DNA from: a virus
Virus record (IMG/VR): IMGVR_UViG_3300010883_000015
Location: 1 to 64,000 of that record
Length of the DNA stretch: 64,000 nucleotides
Direction: 5' to 3' (one strand)
In this document: one piece after another, positions 8,118 through 15,760 of the stretch
Layout: each line of letters opens with the position of its first letter
How positions within the stretch are numbered: position 1 is the stretch's first letter
Notes under the pieces: generated by a model
What the model saw: only the letters and a program-made list of their open reading frames with translations
The model's database searches: none
Told to the model about the DNA's origin: nothing
Made by a program: the position numbers and the translations under genes

Positions 8118-9358
8118 TTCTTTTTCCTTTTCTTGATTCCAGACTTTCTTTTCTTAAATCCAGATTTCTTTTTCTCTAATTTCAAGTTCCTAATATTTTC
8201 TAATCTACTCTCTATTATATCAATATAATGTTTATTTTGTTCAATTCCGTCACATTCAACCCCAACTTGTTCTGCTGCAACCAAAGTGCTCCCTGATCCA
8301 CAAAATGGATCTAATATTTTTGTTGCTTTATTGGGCTGACTAACCATCATTATTAAATACCTCATTAATTGAAGAGGCTTCACGGTTGGGTGGTCATTGA
8401 ATTTCCCTTTTTCTTTAGAAGTTGGCTTTGCAACATAGAAAAATCTACTAGCGCCCCCAAAGCCTGCGTGTCCTGATGTTTTTACTGTGCGCTTTGCACT
8501 TCCAAATAATGCACTCTTTCCGCTTTCCCTTGTATGTCCAGAACTTTTGCTCAGACCGCTTTGCTTATCTAGTTGCTTTGCTGCTACTGGATCGAACACT
8601 ACATTGCTAGGCCACCTTCCCTTGTGCTGGGTTGTATGGGAAAACGTTGGGTTATTACCTGTTGCCTTGTAGCTTTGACTAAATGAATCTCCTTTGTTGT
8701 GATTGACTGAAATTGTATCATTACCAATTCTTGTAGCCTCAATATTTAATCCAGCAATTCCATGGGTTAGGGCATTGTTGTGGTAGGTTTTATCAACAGG
8801 CTTCATTGCTATAATGATTGGCTCATGAGAAGGGCGCAACCCTGTTCCGTATCCATAAAAATCTTTTGCTTGCTGGGTTACAGGTGTGTCGCTATCTTTC
8901 TCATGATAACCACGCTCTTGAGCTTTTCTGATAAAAGGTCTTGATCCTTGCTCATCACCTTTTCCACCACCTACTGCTTTCTGATTCCTAACCATATTTG
9001 CGGGAATCGTTATCTTGCTTCTTTCTGCACCTAAATGCTCATCAATTTTTGCAGATATATTATGTGATTTTGGCATACCGCTTCCGTAAACCCACATCAT
9101 CATGTCTCGGATCTCCCATCCTGCATCTTCAATAGCAACACATAGTCGGTGGAATGTACGAGATCCTCCAAACGCAAAAATAAAACCACCAGGTTTTACT
9201 ATTCTTAATGCTTCTTTCCAGTATCTAGAATCTGGAATTGTTTTGTCCCAATCTTTACCAAGAAATTCTAAGGCATAAGGTGGATCTGTAATTATAGAAG
9301 TATAAGTTTCAGAAGGTATTTCTTTCATTATTTCTAAACAATTTCCATTATAGATCAT
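8114..9358 (-). CDS. Beta-class DNA methyltransferase with basic tail
   Basis: A 414-aa SAM-dependent DNA methyltransferase. TDPPYALEF near residue 24 is the catalytic motif. GGFIFAFGGSRTFHRLCVAIEDAGWEIRD follows, and the C-terminal part holds HPTVKPLQLM and ILDPFCGSGSTLVAA (motif I), then GIEQN. The order defines the beta group (N6-adenine or N4-cytosine). The region between (about 110-300) is a long variable target-recognition segment. The last 25 residues are almost all Lys/Arg and could bind DNA. No restriction partner is visible, so this is a protective or regulatory orphan methyltransferase. Confidence 0.9.
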   Translation of the reverse strand: MIYNGNCLEIMKEIPSETYTSIITDPPYALEFLGKDWDKTIPDSRYWKEALRIVKPGGFIFAFGGSRTFHRLCVAIEDAGWEIRDMMMWVYGSGMPKSHNISAKIDEHLGAERSKITIPANMVRNQKAVGGGKGDEQGSRPFIRKAQERGYHEKDSDTPVTQQAKDFYGYGTGLRPSHEPIIIAMKPVDKTYHNNALTHGIAGLNIEATRIGNDTISVNHNKGDSFSQSYKATGNNPTFSHTTQHKGRWPSNVVFDPVAAKQLDKQSGLSKSSGHTRESGKSALFGSAKRTVKTSGHAGFGGASRFFYVAKPTSKEKGKFNDHPTVKPLQLMRYLIMMVSQPNKATKILDPFCGSGSTLVAAEQVGVECDGIEQNKHYIDIIESRLENIRNLKLEKKKSGFKKRKSGIKKRKKK

Positions 9359-9374
9359 GGTTTCCTTTAATAAA

Positions 9375-9392
9375 TTATCAATATATTGATAA
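9375..9392. promoter_or_regulatory. Perfect 18-bp palindrome between divergent genes
   Basis: TTATCAATATATTGATAA is a perfect palindrome 17 nt upstream of the minus-strand methyltransferase start and about 85 nt upstream of the plus-strand capsid polyprotein. Position and symmetry suit an operator for a dimeric repressor serving both directions. A TATAAT at 9441-9446 could be the -10 element for the plus-strand gene. Confidence 0.45.
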
Positions 9393-9477
9393 GAAGAAGT
9401 GTTACGTTACTTATTAAATAAATAATAATATATATTATTGTATAATAGTCGTTTTAAAAAAAAGAGATAAAATTGTC

Positions 9478-12400
9478 ATGGCAAGAGTCTATCAAGATAT
9501 TAACAAAATCGATCTAGAAACAGAGAGGTTATTGAAAGATAATCTCTCTGAAGAGTTTAATTTTGAAATACCTGAACTGCCATACCCAGACGACAAAGAA
9601 ACAAAAGAAGAATTAGAGTATCTTCTTGATATAGCAAAAAATTGCAGATCAGAACTCAGTGATATTATAAGAATGGTTGATAACGACCTTACCACGCTGT
9701 TCTTTGGTTTCCTTAAAATTAAAGGAATGACTTTATCAGATAATCAAAAGTTAAGCATTGCTGAACTTATCAATAAAAGTGTGCCATTTTTATTAAAAGT
9801 TAAATATAAATATAATAGACCTAGGCCTTGGCAAGATGCTAAATTTTTTAAAATTGATTTTTGGGCGATGGAATCTTCAACATCAAATACACCGTCATAT
9901 CCGAGTGGTCATACTTTTCAAGCATATTTAATAGCAGATTTCTTATCTAAGATATTTCCTGAAAAGCTAAGAGAATTCTATGATATTGCAGAAAAGATAG
10001 GAATAACGAGAATTATTGGTGGCTATCATTACCCTTCTGATAATAAATATTCTCAAATTTTATTTAAAGAATATAAATCCAATGAGCCTGACTCTAGGGG
10101 ATTAGACTCATCTTTGGCAGGATTATTTGACACTCAAGTAGTACAGGAAAAGCTAGAATTTAATGATCTAAAAGCAGACATTAAAGACTTCATATTTAAA
10201 CAATCATCTAAAGATGATCTTACTGATTTTCCAAAGAAGGGAGACAATTTAAAAGTTTCTTTATCTAATAGCAATTGGGACGTTTTTCCTGTTAGTTTTG
10301 CAGATAAAATCAAAAAAGATTATCCGGAAATTTGGAAAAAAGGTGGTAATATAAAAGGTAATGATCAATATAGAGATTTGGTTCCTGTTCAGAACAGAGG
10401 AGGAAACGTTGTTAATAAAAAAGAAGAAGATGCTGTTAGACTTCGAGAGTCGTGGGTCGCTAGGCATTTTAAAAACTTTAGAATAGAAGGTGTTATAGCT
10501 CAAATAAAATGGCTAGCAGTTGGTTCTAAAGGATTAAATTACATGAAAAATTTAGTGAGAGATGAAATGAAAAAAATAGATGGAAAGGTAAATCTTGGAA
10601 AAGTTTTAAATGAAGATTTTGAAATATTAGAGGTTGGCTCTCAAGAGAATAAACCTAATAGTTATTTGATTAAATCAAAAACACCTCAGAAGTTATCGAT
10701 GTATATCGATTATATTCAAGTTAGAGATATGACTCCTGACGAAACAAGAGATCTTGGGAATAAGAAAGATAATAATTTCTTAATAAAGGGAATTGCTAGT
10801 TCAACTTCCGTAGATCATTATGGAACTGAAATGTCTCTTGGTGCATTAAAAAGCATGGAAGACCAAATCGCCAATGGAGTTGTTATACTTCCTCGTCATG
10901 AAAGCATGAGTGGAGGAGCAGGTATTGCTGAATGGGATGAAGTCATTGGTCGAACATTATCTGCCAAGATTGTTAGGTCGGATGTAAAGAATAAAGATGG
11001 ATCAAAAATTGGTCATGTTTTAGAAGTAACAAGTCAGTTGTTTGGAGAAGACAATAGAACAAAAAATCTTATGAGAAGACTAAATCGTGGTGAATTGATT
11101 GGTCAGTCCATTGGCGGTTGGTTTGAAAATGTTAGGGTTGAAGAGGGCCTTAGTGGAGAGATAGAGAGAGTTATTGTAGAGGATGTGACACTTGATCATA
11201 TTGCCATTACTAGGGCACCTGCAAATCCTGATTCTTATGGATTGTCTTTACTAAATGTGAGAAACAAATTACAATCATTCCTTAAGGGGAGAAATAAAAT
11301 GAATAGTAACGAAACAGAAGAGTTATTGGAAGATATTTCAGCATCTACTGATTGCTTAGAAAAAAGAAACTTTGATGAACTTGCAACTGTTGAAGATCCA
11401 TTGTCTGGCGAAAAAATGACACATGGCGATGCAAAAGCAGACGATAGTAATGCACAGAATCCTTTTGAAATTGCTCATGATGATATTGAAAAGGTTCGAG
11501 AAGAGGAAAGGAGGGACGTTATGGATGAAGACCTCCAAGAGAAAGAAGATCACTACAAAGGTGGTGAAGATGATGATGTGGATCAGATTGAAAAACTTGA
11601 AGAAGACGAAGATTATGACAAAGAAAAGCGTGAAGAATATGAGCGCATGAAAGAAAACTTTGCACTAATGAAAGAAGAAATGGAGCGCATGAAAAAAGAA
11701 ATGGAGCGCATGAAAGAAATGAAACTTGATCAAAGTGAATTCGATGAAGGTAAAGAATCCGAAGGTACTAAATTGTATGATGAAGACGTTATCAATTCAC
11801 TTCGTTCTGCATTACCGTTTGTAAAAATGTCAATCGCACCGATTGATGTAGAATGGAATTGGGATGCTGCTGCTTCTAATAATGTTTTGGGTGACGATAA
11901 TTGGAATAGATTTGCAAAGGCGCACCTATATCGTATTGATGACTCAAATTTTGAAACAAAAAGTGCCTATAGATTACCTATTGCAAAAATGATAGATGGA
12001 GAACTTAAAATTGTTTTTCGAGCCTTGGTTGCTGTAATGGGTGCATTAAATGGCGCAAGAAACGGTGTTAAATTAACAAAAGAAGATAGAAGTAAAGTAT
12101 ATGAAAATCTTGCTAAATATTATTCTCTTTTTGACAAAGAAGCACCAGAGCTTAGAAGTTATGAAGAATGCTTCGATGACGGCTATGAAGTAGGTTATGA
12201 AGAAGGCTATGAGAATGCTTCTGAGAAATTATCAAAATCCACACAAGATACTGATAATAAATTTGACAATAAAACTAATTTAAATCATGCTTTTACTGAT
12301 GGTGAAGGCGAAGCTTTTGCCAAAGGTAAAAGTAATAATCCTGAAAGATATGGAGAAAATATCATGGAACCCAAAGAACTACAATCAATAATCGAGCAAG

Positions 12401-12792
12401 TTACTCGAAGTGTTGTTGAGACTCTTTCAACAAACACTCCTCAAGTAAAAGAAGAAGAGCCTATCGATAGTGTTGCTGATCTAAAAGCAAGACTTGACCG
12501 AGCAGAATTCACCCTTGCTAAAGTAATGGAAACTCCTGTACGAGCAGGACGGCATCTAAGCACTACAATTAGTGGTATTGGATCTAGGTCTGCTTTTGAA
12601 GATCTAGCGAATCGATCTCAACAAGGTGGTAACGTAGCACTTTCCTGTGTTGTACAAGCTAATCTTGATAAGCTAAGTAATGATAATATTTCTAAACTTA
12701 GCAATCATGAGTTGAGAAGTCTGTTAGCTGCCGGATTACGCGGTGCACAACAAGATGGATTACTCGGTACACCTGTCGCTGGCTGGCAATAA
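9478..12792 (+). CDS. Capsid-assembly polyprotein: PAP2-like phosphatase, prohead protease, scaffold
   Basis: An 1104-aa fusion. Residues about 60-195 carry all three PAP2 superfamily signatures: K109-x6-RP (R116-P117), PSGH (142-145) and R178-x5-H184-x3-D188. Residues about 245-380 match a domain often found beside phage proteases (DLTDFPKKGD ... RESWVARHFKNF). Residues about 430-600 are the prohead protease, with LPRHE (H474) and GQSIGGW (S544) as likely catalytic residues. Then come acidic coiled coils with EERMKE-type repeats (about 700-755), a domain starting EWNWDAAASNN (about 785-895) often seen next to phage proteases, and a scaffold-like C-terminus. It directly precedes the major capsid gene. 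Three internal in-frame starts with good ribosome sites may give separate scaffold products. Confidence 0.85.
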   Translation: MARVYQDINKIDLETERLLKDNLSEEFNFEIPELPYPDDKETKEELEYLLDIAKNCRSELSDIIRMVDNDLTTLFFGFLKIKGMTLSDNQKLSIAELINKSVPFLLKVKYKYNRPRPWQDAKFFKIDFWAMESSTSNTPSYPSGHTFQAYLIADFLSKIFPEKLREFYDIAEKIGITRIIGGYHYPSDNKYSQILFKEYKSNEPDSRGLDSSLAGLFDTQVVQEKLEFNDLKADIKDFIFKQSSKDDLTDFPKKGDNLKVSLSNSNWDVFPVSFADKIKKDYPEIWKKGGNIKGNDQYRDLVPVQNRGGNVVNKKEEDAVRLRESWVARHFKNFRIEGVIAQIKWLAVGSKGLNYMKNLVRDEMKKIDGKVNLGKVLNEDFEILEVGSQENKPNSYLIKSKTPQKLSMYIDYIQVRDMTPDETRDLGNKKDNNFLIKGIASSTSVDHYGTEMSLGALKSMEDQIANGVVILPRHESMSGGAGIAEWDEVIGRTLSAKIVRSDVKNKDGSKIGHVLEVTSQLFGEDNRTKNLMRRLNRGELIGQSIGGWFENVRVEEGLSGEIERVIVEDVTLDHIAITRAPANPDSYGLSLLNVRNKLQSFLKGRNKMNSNETEELLEDISASTDCLEKRNFDELATVEDPLSGEKMTHGDAKADDSNAQNPFEIAHDDIEKVREEERRDVMDEDLQEKEDHYKGGEDDDVDQIEKLEEDEDYDKEKREEYERMKENFALMKEEMERMKKEMERMKEMKLDQSEFDEGKESEGTKLYDEDVINSLRSALPFVKMSIAPIDVEWNWDAAASNNVLGDDNWNRFAKAHLYRIDDSNFETKSAYRLPIAKMIDGELKIVFRALVAVMGALNGARNGVKLTKEDRSKVYENLAKYYSLFDKEAPELRSYEECFDDGYEVGYEEGYENASEKLSKSTQDTDNKFDNKTNLNHAFTDGEGEAFAKGKSNNPERYGENIMEPKELQSIIEQVTRSVVETLSTNTPQVKEEEPIDSVADLKARLDRAEFTLAKVMETPVRAGRHLSTTISGIGSRSAFEDLANRSQQGGNVALSCVVQANLDKLSNDNISKLSNHELRSLLAAGLRGAQQDGLLGTPVAGWQ
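11299..12792 (+). CDS. Nested internal-start product: scaffold candidate (long)
   Basis: In-frame ATG (codon 608 of the polyprotein) preceded by GGGGAG with 7 nt spacing, immediately after the prohead protease domain. Translation from here would give a 497-aa acidic coiled-coil protein without the protease. This copies the lambda C/Nu3 arrangement, where the scaffold starts inside the protease gene. The ribosome site is visible; use of the start is inferred. Confidence 0.55.
   Translation: MNSNETEELLEDISASTDCLEKRNFDELATVEDPLSGEKMTHGDAKADDSNAQNPFEIAHDDIEKVREEERRDVMDEDLQEKEDHYKGGEDDDVDQIEKLEEDEDYDKEKREEYERMKENFALMKEEMERMKKEMERMKEMKLDQSEFDEGKESEGTKLYDEDVINSLRSALPFVKMSIAPIDVEWNWDAAASNNVLGDDNWNRFAKAHLYRIDDSNFETKSAYRLPIAKMIDGELKIVFRALVAVMGALNGARNGVKLTKEDRSKVYENLAKYYSLFDKEAPELRSYEECFDDGYEVGYEEGYENASEKLSKSTQDTDNKFDNKTNLNHAFTDGEGEAFAKGKSNNPERYGENIMEPKELQSIIEQVTRSVVETLSTNTPQVKEEEPIDSVADLKARLDRAEFTLAKVMETPVRAGRHLSTTISGIGSRSAFEDLANRSQQGGNVALSCVVQANLDKLSNDNISKLSNHELRSLLAAGLRGAQQDGLLGTPVAGWQ
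11521..12792 (+). CDS. Nested internal-start product (middle)
   Basis: In-frame ATG at codon 682 preceded by GAGGAAAGGAGGGACGTT, one of the strongest Shine-Dalgarno matches in the window. The same bases encode Glu-Glu-Arg-Arg, which generates this sequence by chance more easily, so this start is less certain than the one at 12364. Confidence 0.35.
   Translation: MDEDLQEKEDHYKGGEDDDVDQIEKLEEDEDYDKEKREEYERMKENFALMKEEMERMKKEMERMKEMKLDQSEFDEGKESEGTKLYDEDVINSLRSALPFVKMSIAPIDVEWNWDAAASNNVLGDDNWNRFAKAHLYRIDDSNFETKSAYRLPIAKMIDGELKIVFRALVAVMGALNGARNGVKLTKEDRSKVYENLAKYYSLFDKEAPELRSYEECFDDGYEVGYEEGYENASEKLSKSTQDTDNKFDNKTNLNHAFTDGEGEAFAKGKSNNPERYGENIMEPKELQSIIEQVTRSVVETLSTNTPQVKEEEPIDSVADLKARLDRAEFTLAKVMETPVRAGRHLSTTISGIGSRSAFEDLANRSQQGGNVALSCVVQANLDKLSNDNISKLSNHELRSLLAAGLRGAQQDGLLGTPVAGWQ
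11641..11722 (+). repeat. Coding tandem repeat (GAGCGCATGAAA units)
   Basis: Imperfect tandem units GAGCGCATGAAA-(A/G)AAGAAATG encode repeated ERMKKEM heptad-like blocks, which would form a coiled coil in the scaffold part of the polyprotein. Repeats of this kind can change copy number by slippage. Confidence 0.6.
12364..12792 (+). CDS. Nested internal-start product: small scaffold candidate
   Basis: In-frame ATG at codon 963 preceded by TGGAGAAAATATC (GGAG, 8 nt spacing). It would yield a 142-aa C-terminal scaffold-like protein (MEPKELQSIIEQVTR...). The sequence just before it is low complexity and linker-like, which suits a domain boundary. Size and position directly upstream of the major capsid gene suit an internal scaffold. 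Confidence 0.5.
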   Translation: MEPKELQSIIEQVTRSVVETLSTNTPQVKEEEPIDSVADLKARLDRAEFTLAKVMETPVRAGRHLSTTISGIGSRSAFEDLANRSQQGGNVALSCVVQANLDKLSNDNISKLSNHELRSLLAAGLRGAQQDGLLGTPVAGWQ

Positions 12793-12816
12793 TTAAATTT
12801 AACTGGAGATATTACA

Positions 12817-13851
12817 ATGTCTAACAATTCCTCTTGGTTCGGATCTGATTCCGCAACTCGTCAAAGATTCCAACGTGCTACTGAATTAACAGTAACAGGT
12901 GCAGGATCTGAACTTCTACAATCTTTTATCAATAGAACTGTCCAGCAATTGACTCTTCGTGAATTTGGTCTACAAGCCATACTTCCACGTCGAGCGGGTT
13001 CTGGGCAAGCAGAAATCATTAACCGAAGAACCGCTGGTACAACTGGTGGGGAATGGGTTGCTGATACTACTAGTACTAACTTCGATGAAGTAGGTGCATA
13101 TACACAGGTTTCATTCACATATAGATCACTTCTGACTCGTGGTAAAGTAACTCGTAAGTTGCAAGCTACTGGTCGATCTTATGCTGATGTTCTTGCTCTT
13201 GAAATGAGCGCAAAAGCAGAAGACTTTGCCAACTCTTTGGAGAATGGTATTGTCATGGGTGATACTGCTGGTAAATGTGGTCTTCCCGCTAGTGCCAATA
13301 TTGCAAATGGCTTTCTAACCTTGATTCAAGGTGTTAGTTCTTTTGATATGAGCCAATGTGTTTCAGCAACCGGAACTTCTGTTAATGGTACAATTACCCT
13401 TAGCAAGTTGGATGCAGCTATTGATCTTGTTAAAGGATCTGCCCAACGTGGTGATCTGGCTATCATCGGTTCATTCGCTGGTATCCGACAGATCAATTCC
13501 CAATTGCAATCTCAACAACAATTTAATAATGTAGTTGAAGTTGCTGCTGGTTTCCGTGTTCGCACTTATGATGGTATACCTCTTATCGTAAGTACTTCCA
13601 TGCCAAATACTTTTGAATTTGGTCTTGGGGTTGCAAATGTTAATACTATTACTGGAAATTCTAGTAATGGTACATGTTTGATGATCCTTAATACTCGGTA
13701 TTGCTTCCTAAGTGAGCTAACACCTACTACTGTAATGCCACTTGCTAAGTCAAGTTCTCAATATGATGAATTTGATATGTATTGGGATGGTGCTCCAGTA
13801 TTGTCAAATACAAAAGGTGGATCGCTTCTTACTAATATTAAAGCAGATTAA
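12817..13851 (+). CDS. Major capsid protein
   Basis: A 344-aa protein directly behind the protease/scaffold gene and followed by a strong terminator. A good ribosome site (CTGGAGATATTACA) precedes it. The composition is typical of HK97-fold capsid proteins: an N-terminal helix region, VTGAGSELLQSFINRTVQQLTLREFG, an E-loop-like stretch rich in Gly/Thr (about 65-95), and a C-terminal beta-rich domain. Position is the main evidence; no signature motif exists for this family. Confidence 0.85.
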   Translation: MSNNSSWFGSDSATRQRFQRATELTVTGAGSELLQSFINRTVQQLTLREFGLQAILPRRAGSGQAEIINRRTAGTTGGEWVADTTSTNFDEVGAYTQVSFTYRSLLTRGKVTRKLQATGRSYADVLALEMSAKAEDFANSLENGIVMGDTAGKCGLPASANIANGFLTLIQGVSSFDMSQCVSATGTSVNGTITLSKLDAAIDLVKGSAQRGDLAIIGSFAGIRQINSQLQSQQQFNNVVEVAAGFRVRTYDGIPLIVSTSMPNTFEFGLGVANVNTITGNSSNGTCLMILNTRYCFLSELTPTTVMPLAKSSSQYDEFDMYWDGAPVLSNTKGGSLLTNIKAD

Positions 13852-13870
13852 TATTTAAAAAGCATGAATT

Positions 13871-13907
13871 AAAAAGGGGGGCTAAATATAGTCTCCCTTT
13901 TTTTTTG
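13871..13907 (+). terminator. Rho-independent terminator after major capsid gene
   Basis: AAAAAGGGGGGCT-AAATAT-AGTCTCCCTTTTT forms a 13-bp stem (two G-U pairs) and runs into a T tract. It would isolate high-level capsid transcription from the neck genes downstream. Confidence 0.85.
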
Positions 13908-13967
13908 TTTATTTTATTCAAAAACGGTATTACTATAATATATAATTCCAAATAAAAGAGAGGCACA

Positions 13968-14276
13968 GTGTTTGTATTAAGACGATATGATAGTATTCCT
14001 AGAACCGGTAATTTGTTCTGTTCTTATGAAGAAGTGGTAAATACAACGGTTACTAATTATAATAATAAATTAGCAACTACTTTATTTTTAAATACCGTAA
14101 CAGCTAGGGATCTTGCACTTAAACAGGGTTGGCAAGATGAATCAGAAGAATATAATAAACACTTAGAAGCAGAACAAGAAATTGTTGATTCCAAGAAATT
14201 AGAAGATTTTGTGGCTACAATAGAAATTAAGAAAGTAAAAAAGAAAAATACTAACCGAAGTAAAAAAAAGAAGTAA
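13968..14276 (+). CDS. Hypothetical head/neck protein, GTG start
   Basis: A 102-aa protein starting with GTG, placed by the AGAGAGG ribosome site 5 nt upstream. No domain recognised. The tail is strongly basic (KKVKKKNTNRSKKKK). A TATAAT at 13934-13939 could serve as its promoter -10, since it follows the capsid terminator. It stands between capsid and head-tail adaptor, so a minor head protein is likely. Confidence 0.6.
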   Translation: MFVLRRYDSIPRTGNLFCSYEEVVNTTVTNYNNKLATTLFLNTVTARDLALKQGWQDESEEYNKHLEAEQEIVDSKKLEDFVATIEIKKVKKKNTNRSKKKK

Positions 14277-14279
14277 CAT

Positions 14280-14855
14280 ATGGCTTTAGCAACTAGAATA
14301 AAAGTCAAAAGAATGTTGGGTGTGCCATCTGGTATTACTAGATATGACGAGACAATCGATGACTTATTAACTGTTTCTGATCAAATTGTATTAGATGAAA
14401 CAGGATTTAGTACATTAACGGTAACACAATATTCTGAATTATTAACAGTAGACTATGTGGGACAGAATGAACTTGCTTTGAAGTATTCTCCTGTTGTCTC
14501 TGTTGTTGCATTAACAATAGGTGATCAACTTCAAGTATTAAATACAGATTATAGTATAAATGAAGAGCTAGGATTTATTGAATTAAAGCCATTATATGCT
14601 AACTTCCCCACGGGTAGGGGCGTTGTTGATATAACCTATAATGCAGGTATAGACCCTGTTCCTTCTGATCTCACATATGCCTCTAATCTTATTGCTTGTA
14701 GCCTCTTTAATCAACAATCACATGTTGGTTTCCAAAGTGAAAAAGCAGGTAATTATACATATAATTTAGGCAAAAATACAGGTTCAACTATACCGCAAAT
14801 GGCTAATCGAATCTTAAACAAATATAGGCGATTATTCGCAAGGGGAATGACATAA
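14280..14855 (+). CDS. Head-tail connector (adaptor) protein
   Basis: A 191-aa protein resembling HK97 gp6 / SPP1 gp15-type adaptors: an N-terminal helical part (TRIKVKRMLGVPSG...YDETIDDLLTVSDQIVLDETG), then a beta-rich insertion (VDYVGQNELALKYSPVVSVVALTIGD, VVDITYNAG) and a C-terminal helix. It binds beneath the portal ring. Its position after the capsid gene supports this. Confidence 0.78.
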   Translation: MALATRIKVKRMLGVPSGITRYDETIDDLLTVSDQIVLDETGFSTLTVTQYSELLTVDYVGQNELALKYSPVVSVVALTIGDQLQVLNTDYSINEELGFIELKPLYANFPTGRGVVDITYNAGIDPVPSDLTYASNLIACSLFNQQSHVGFQSEKAGNYTYNLGKNTGSTIPQMANRILNKYRRLFARGMT

Positions 14856-14856
14856 C

Positions 14857-15177
14857 ATGATCTTATTTAAACAATGGGAAGAGAAAGAAGAATACAGAAC
14901 CAATTCTGGGTTTATCAAGGCTAGAAAGTTTAAAGACTTAGCCTTAGTAGAAACTAATGATCAATTACAGCAAAGGTACTTAATGGTTGTTAAGAAATTT
15001 AAAATGTATCAAGGATCAATGCCTTCTGCTTCTCCATCTCCAAGTAGTTCTCTTATTGAAAGAAATAAATCTAAAAGAAACAAGAAGGTTGGAAGTATTT
15101 CTAGCCAACCAAAGCCAGAAGAAAAGAAGCCTGTAAGAAGAAAAAGTACACTACCGAAGCGACGATTAAAAAAATAA
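14857..15177 (+). CDS. Hypothetical neck-region protein
   Basis: A 106-aa protein starting one base after the adaptor stop. The first half is mixed; the second half is Pro/Ser then Lys/Arg-rich (KPEEKKPVRRKSTLPKRRLKK) and probably disordered. No family recognised. It is the last gene before the dyad element at 15201-15264. Confidence 0.6.
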   Translation: MILFKQWEEKEEYRTNSGFIKARKFKDLALVETNDQLQQRYLMVVKKFKMYQGSMPSASPSPSSSLIERNKSKRNKKVGSISSQPKPEEKKPVRRKSTLPKRRLKK

Positions 15178-15200
15178 TTTGATAGTTAAATAAAACATTT

Positions 15201-15264
15201 CTTATTGATACATGTATTAATTATAATTATATATAATTATATATAATTAATACATGTTCATATA
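15201..15264. promoter_or_regulatory. Dyad promoter element, copy A
   Basis: Starts CTTATTGATACATG and ends ATACATGTTCATATA. Arms 15210-15225 and 15242-15257 are perfect 16-bp inverted repeats. TTGATA (15205-15210), 17 nt, then TATATA reads as a sigma70-type promoter toward the dUTPase gene at 15334. Copies B (41112) and C (61873) share both ends and almost the same length. Confidence 0.6.
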
Positions 15265-15333
15265 ATAAAATTATATAACCACGCTTAATTAATATTCCTT
15301 CTTGGGCGTTTCTTTTTAATAAACAGGTGAATA

Positions 15334-15759
15334 ATGAAAATCAAAATCAAGAAAACTCATCCTAATGCTATTTTACCAAAATATGCAAAGGATGGTGATG
15401 CCTGTATGGATCTTTTTTGTGTAGACACAGAAATAGATCAATATGGTAATACCGTTTGTAATACAGGCGTTGCTATTGAAATACCAAAAGACTATGTGGG
15501 GTTAATTTTTCCAAGATCTTCAATAAGTAAAAATAGCTTATTTCTAAGAAACTCTGTGGGTGTTATTGATTCTGGCTATCGAGGTACAATATATGCTTCT
15601 TTTGGTTCTTATCAAGATGAGCCAAATAAAACTTATCAAGCTGGAGATCGAGTTTGTCAATTAATGATTATGCCGTTTCCTAAATTTGAATTTGAAGAAG
15701 TAGACACATTAAGCGAATCTGACCGTGGCATTGGTGGTTTCGGATCAACAGGAGAATAA
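15334..15759 (+). CDS. dut: dUTP diphosphatase
   Basis: A 141-aa trimeric dUTPase that hydrolyses dUTP to dUMP, keeping uracil out of phage DNA. All five motifs are visible: DACMDL (motif 1), PRSSISK (2), GVIDSGYRG (3), the AGDRVCQLMI segment (4) and RGIGGFGSTG (5). Full length. It is the first gene after the dyad promoter element, in an operon with the sugar dehydratase. Confidence 0.95.
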   Translation: MKIKIKKTHPNAILPKYAKDGDACMDLFCVDTEIDQYGNTVCNTGVAIEIPKDYVGLIFPRSSISKNSLFLRNSVGVIDSGYRGTIYASFGSYQDEPNKTYQAGDRVCQLMIMPFPKFEFEEVDTLSESDRGIGGFGSTGE

Positions 15760-15760
15760 G

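Noticed and set aside
8114-9358. Restriction-modification system around the methyltransferase
   Set aside because: No endonuclease-like gene is adjacent; the neighbours are the portal and the capsid polyprotein.
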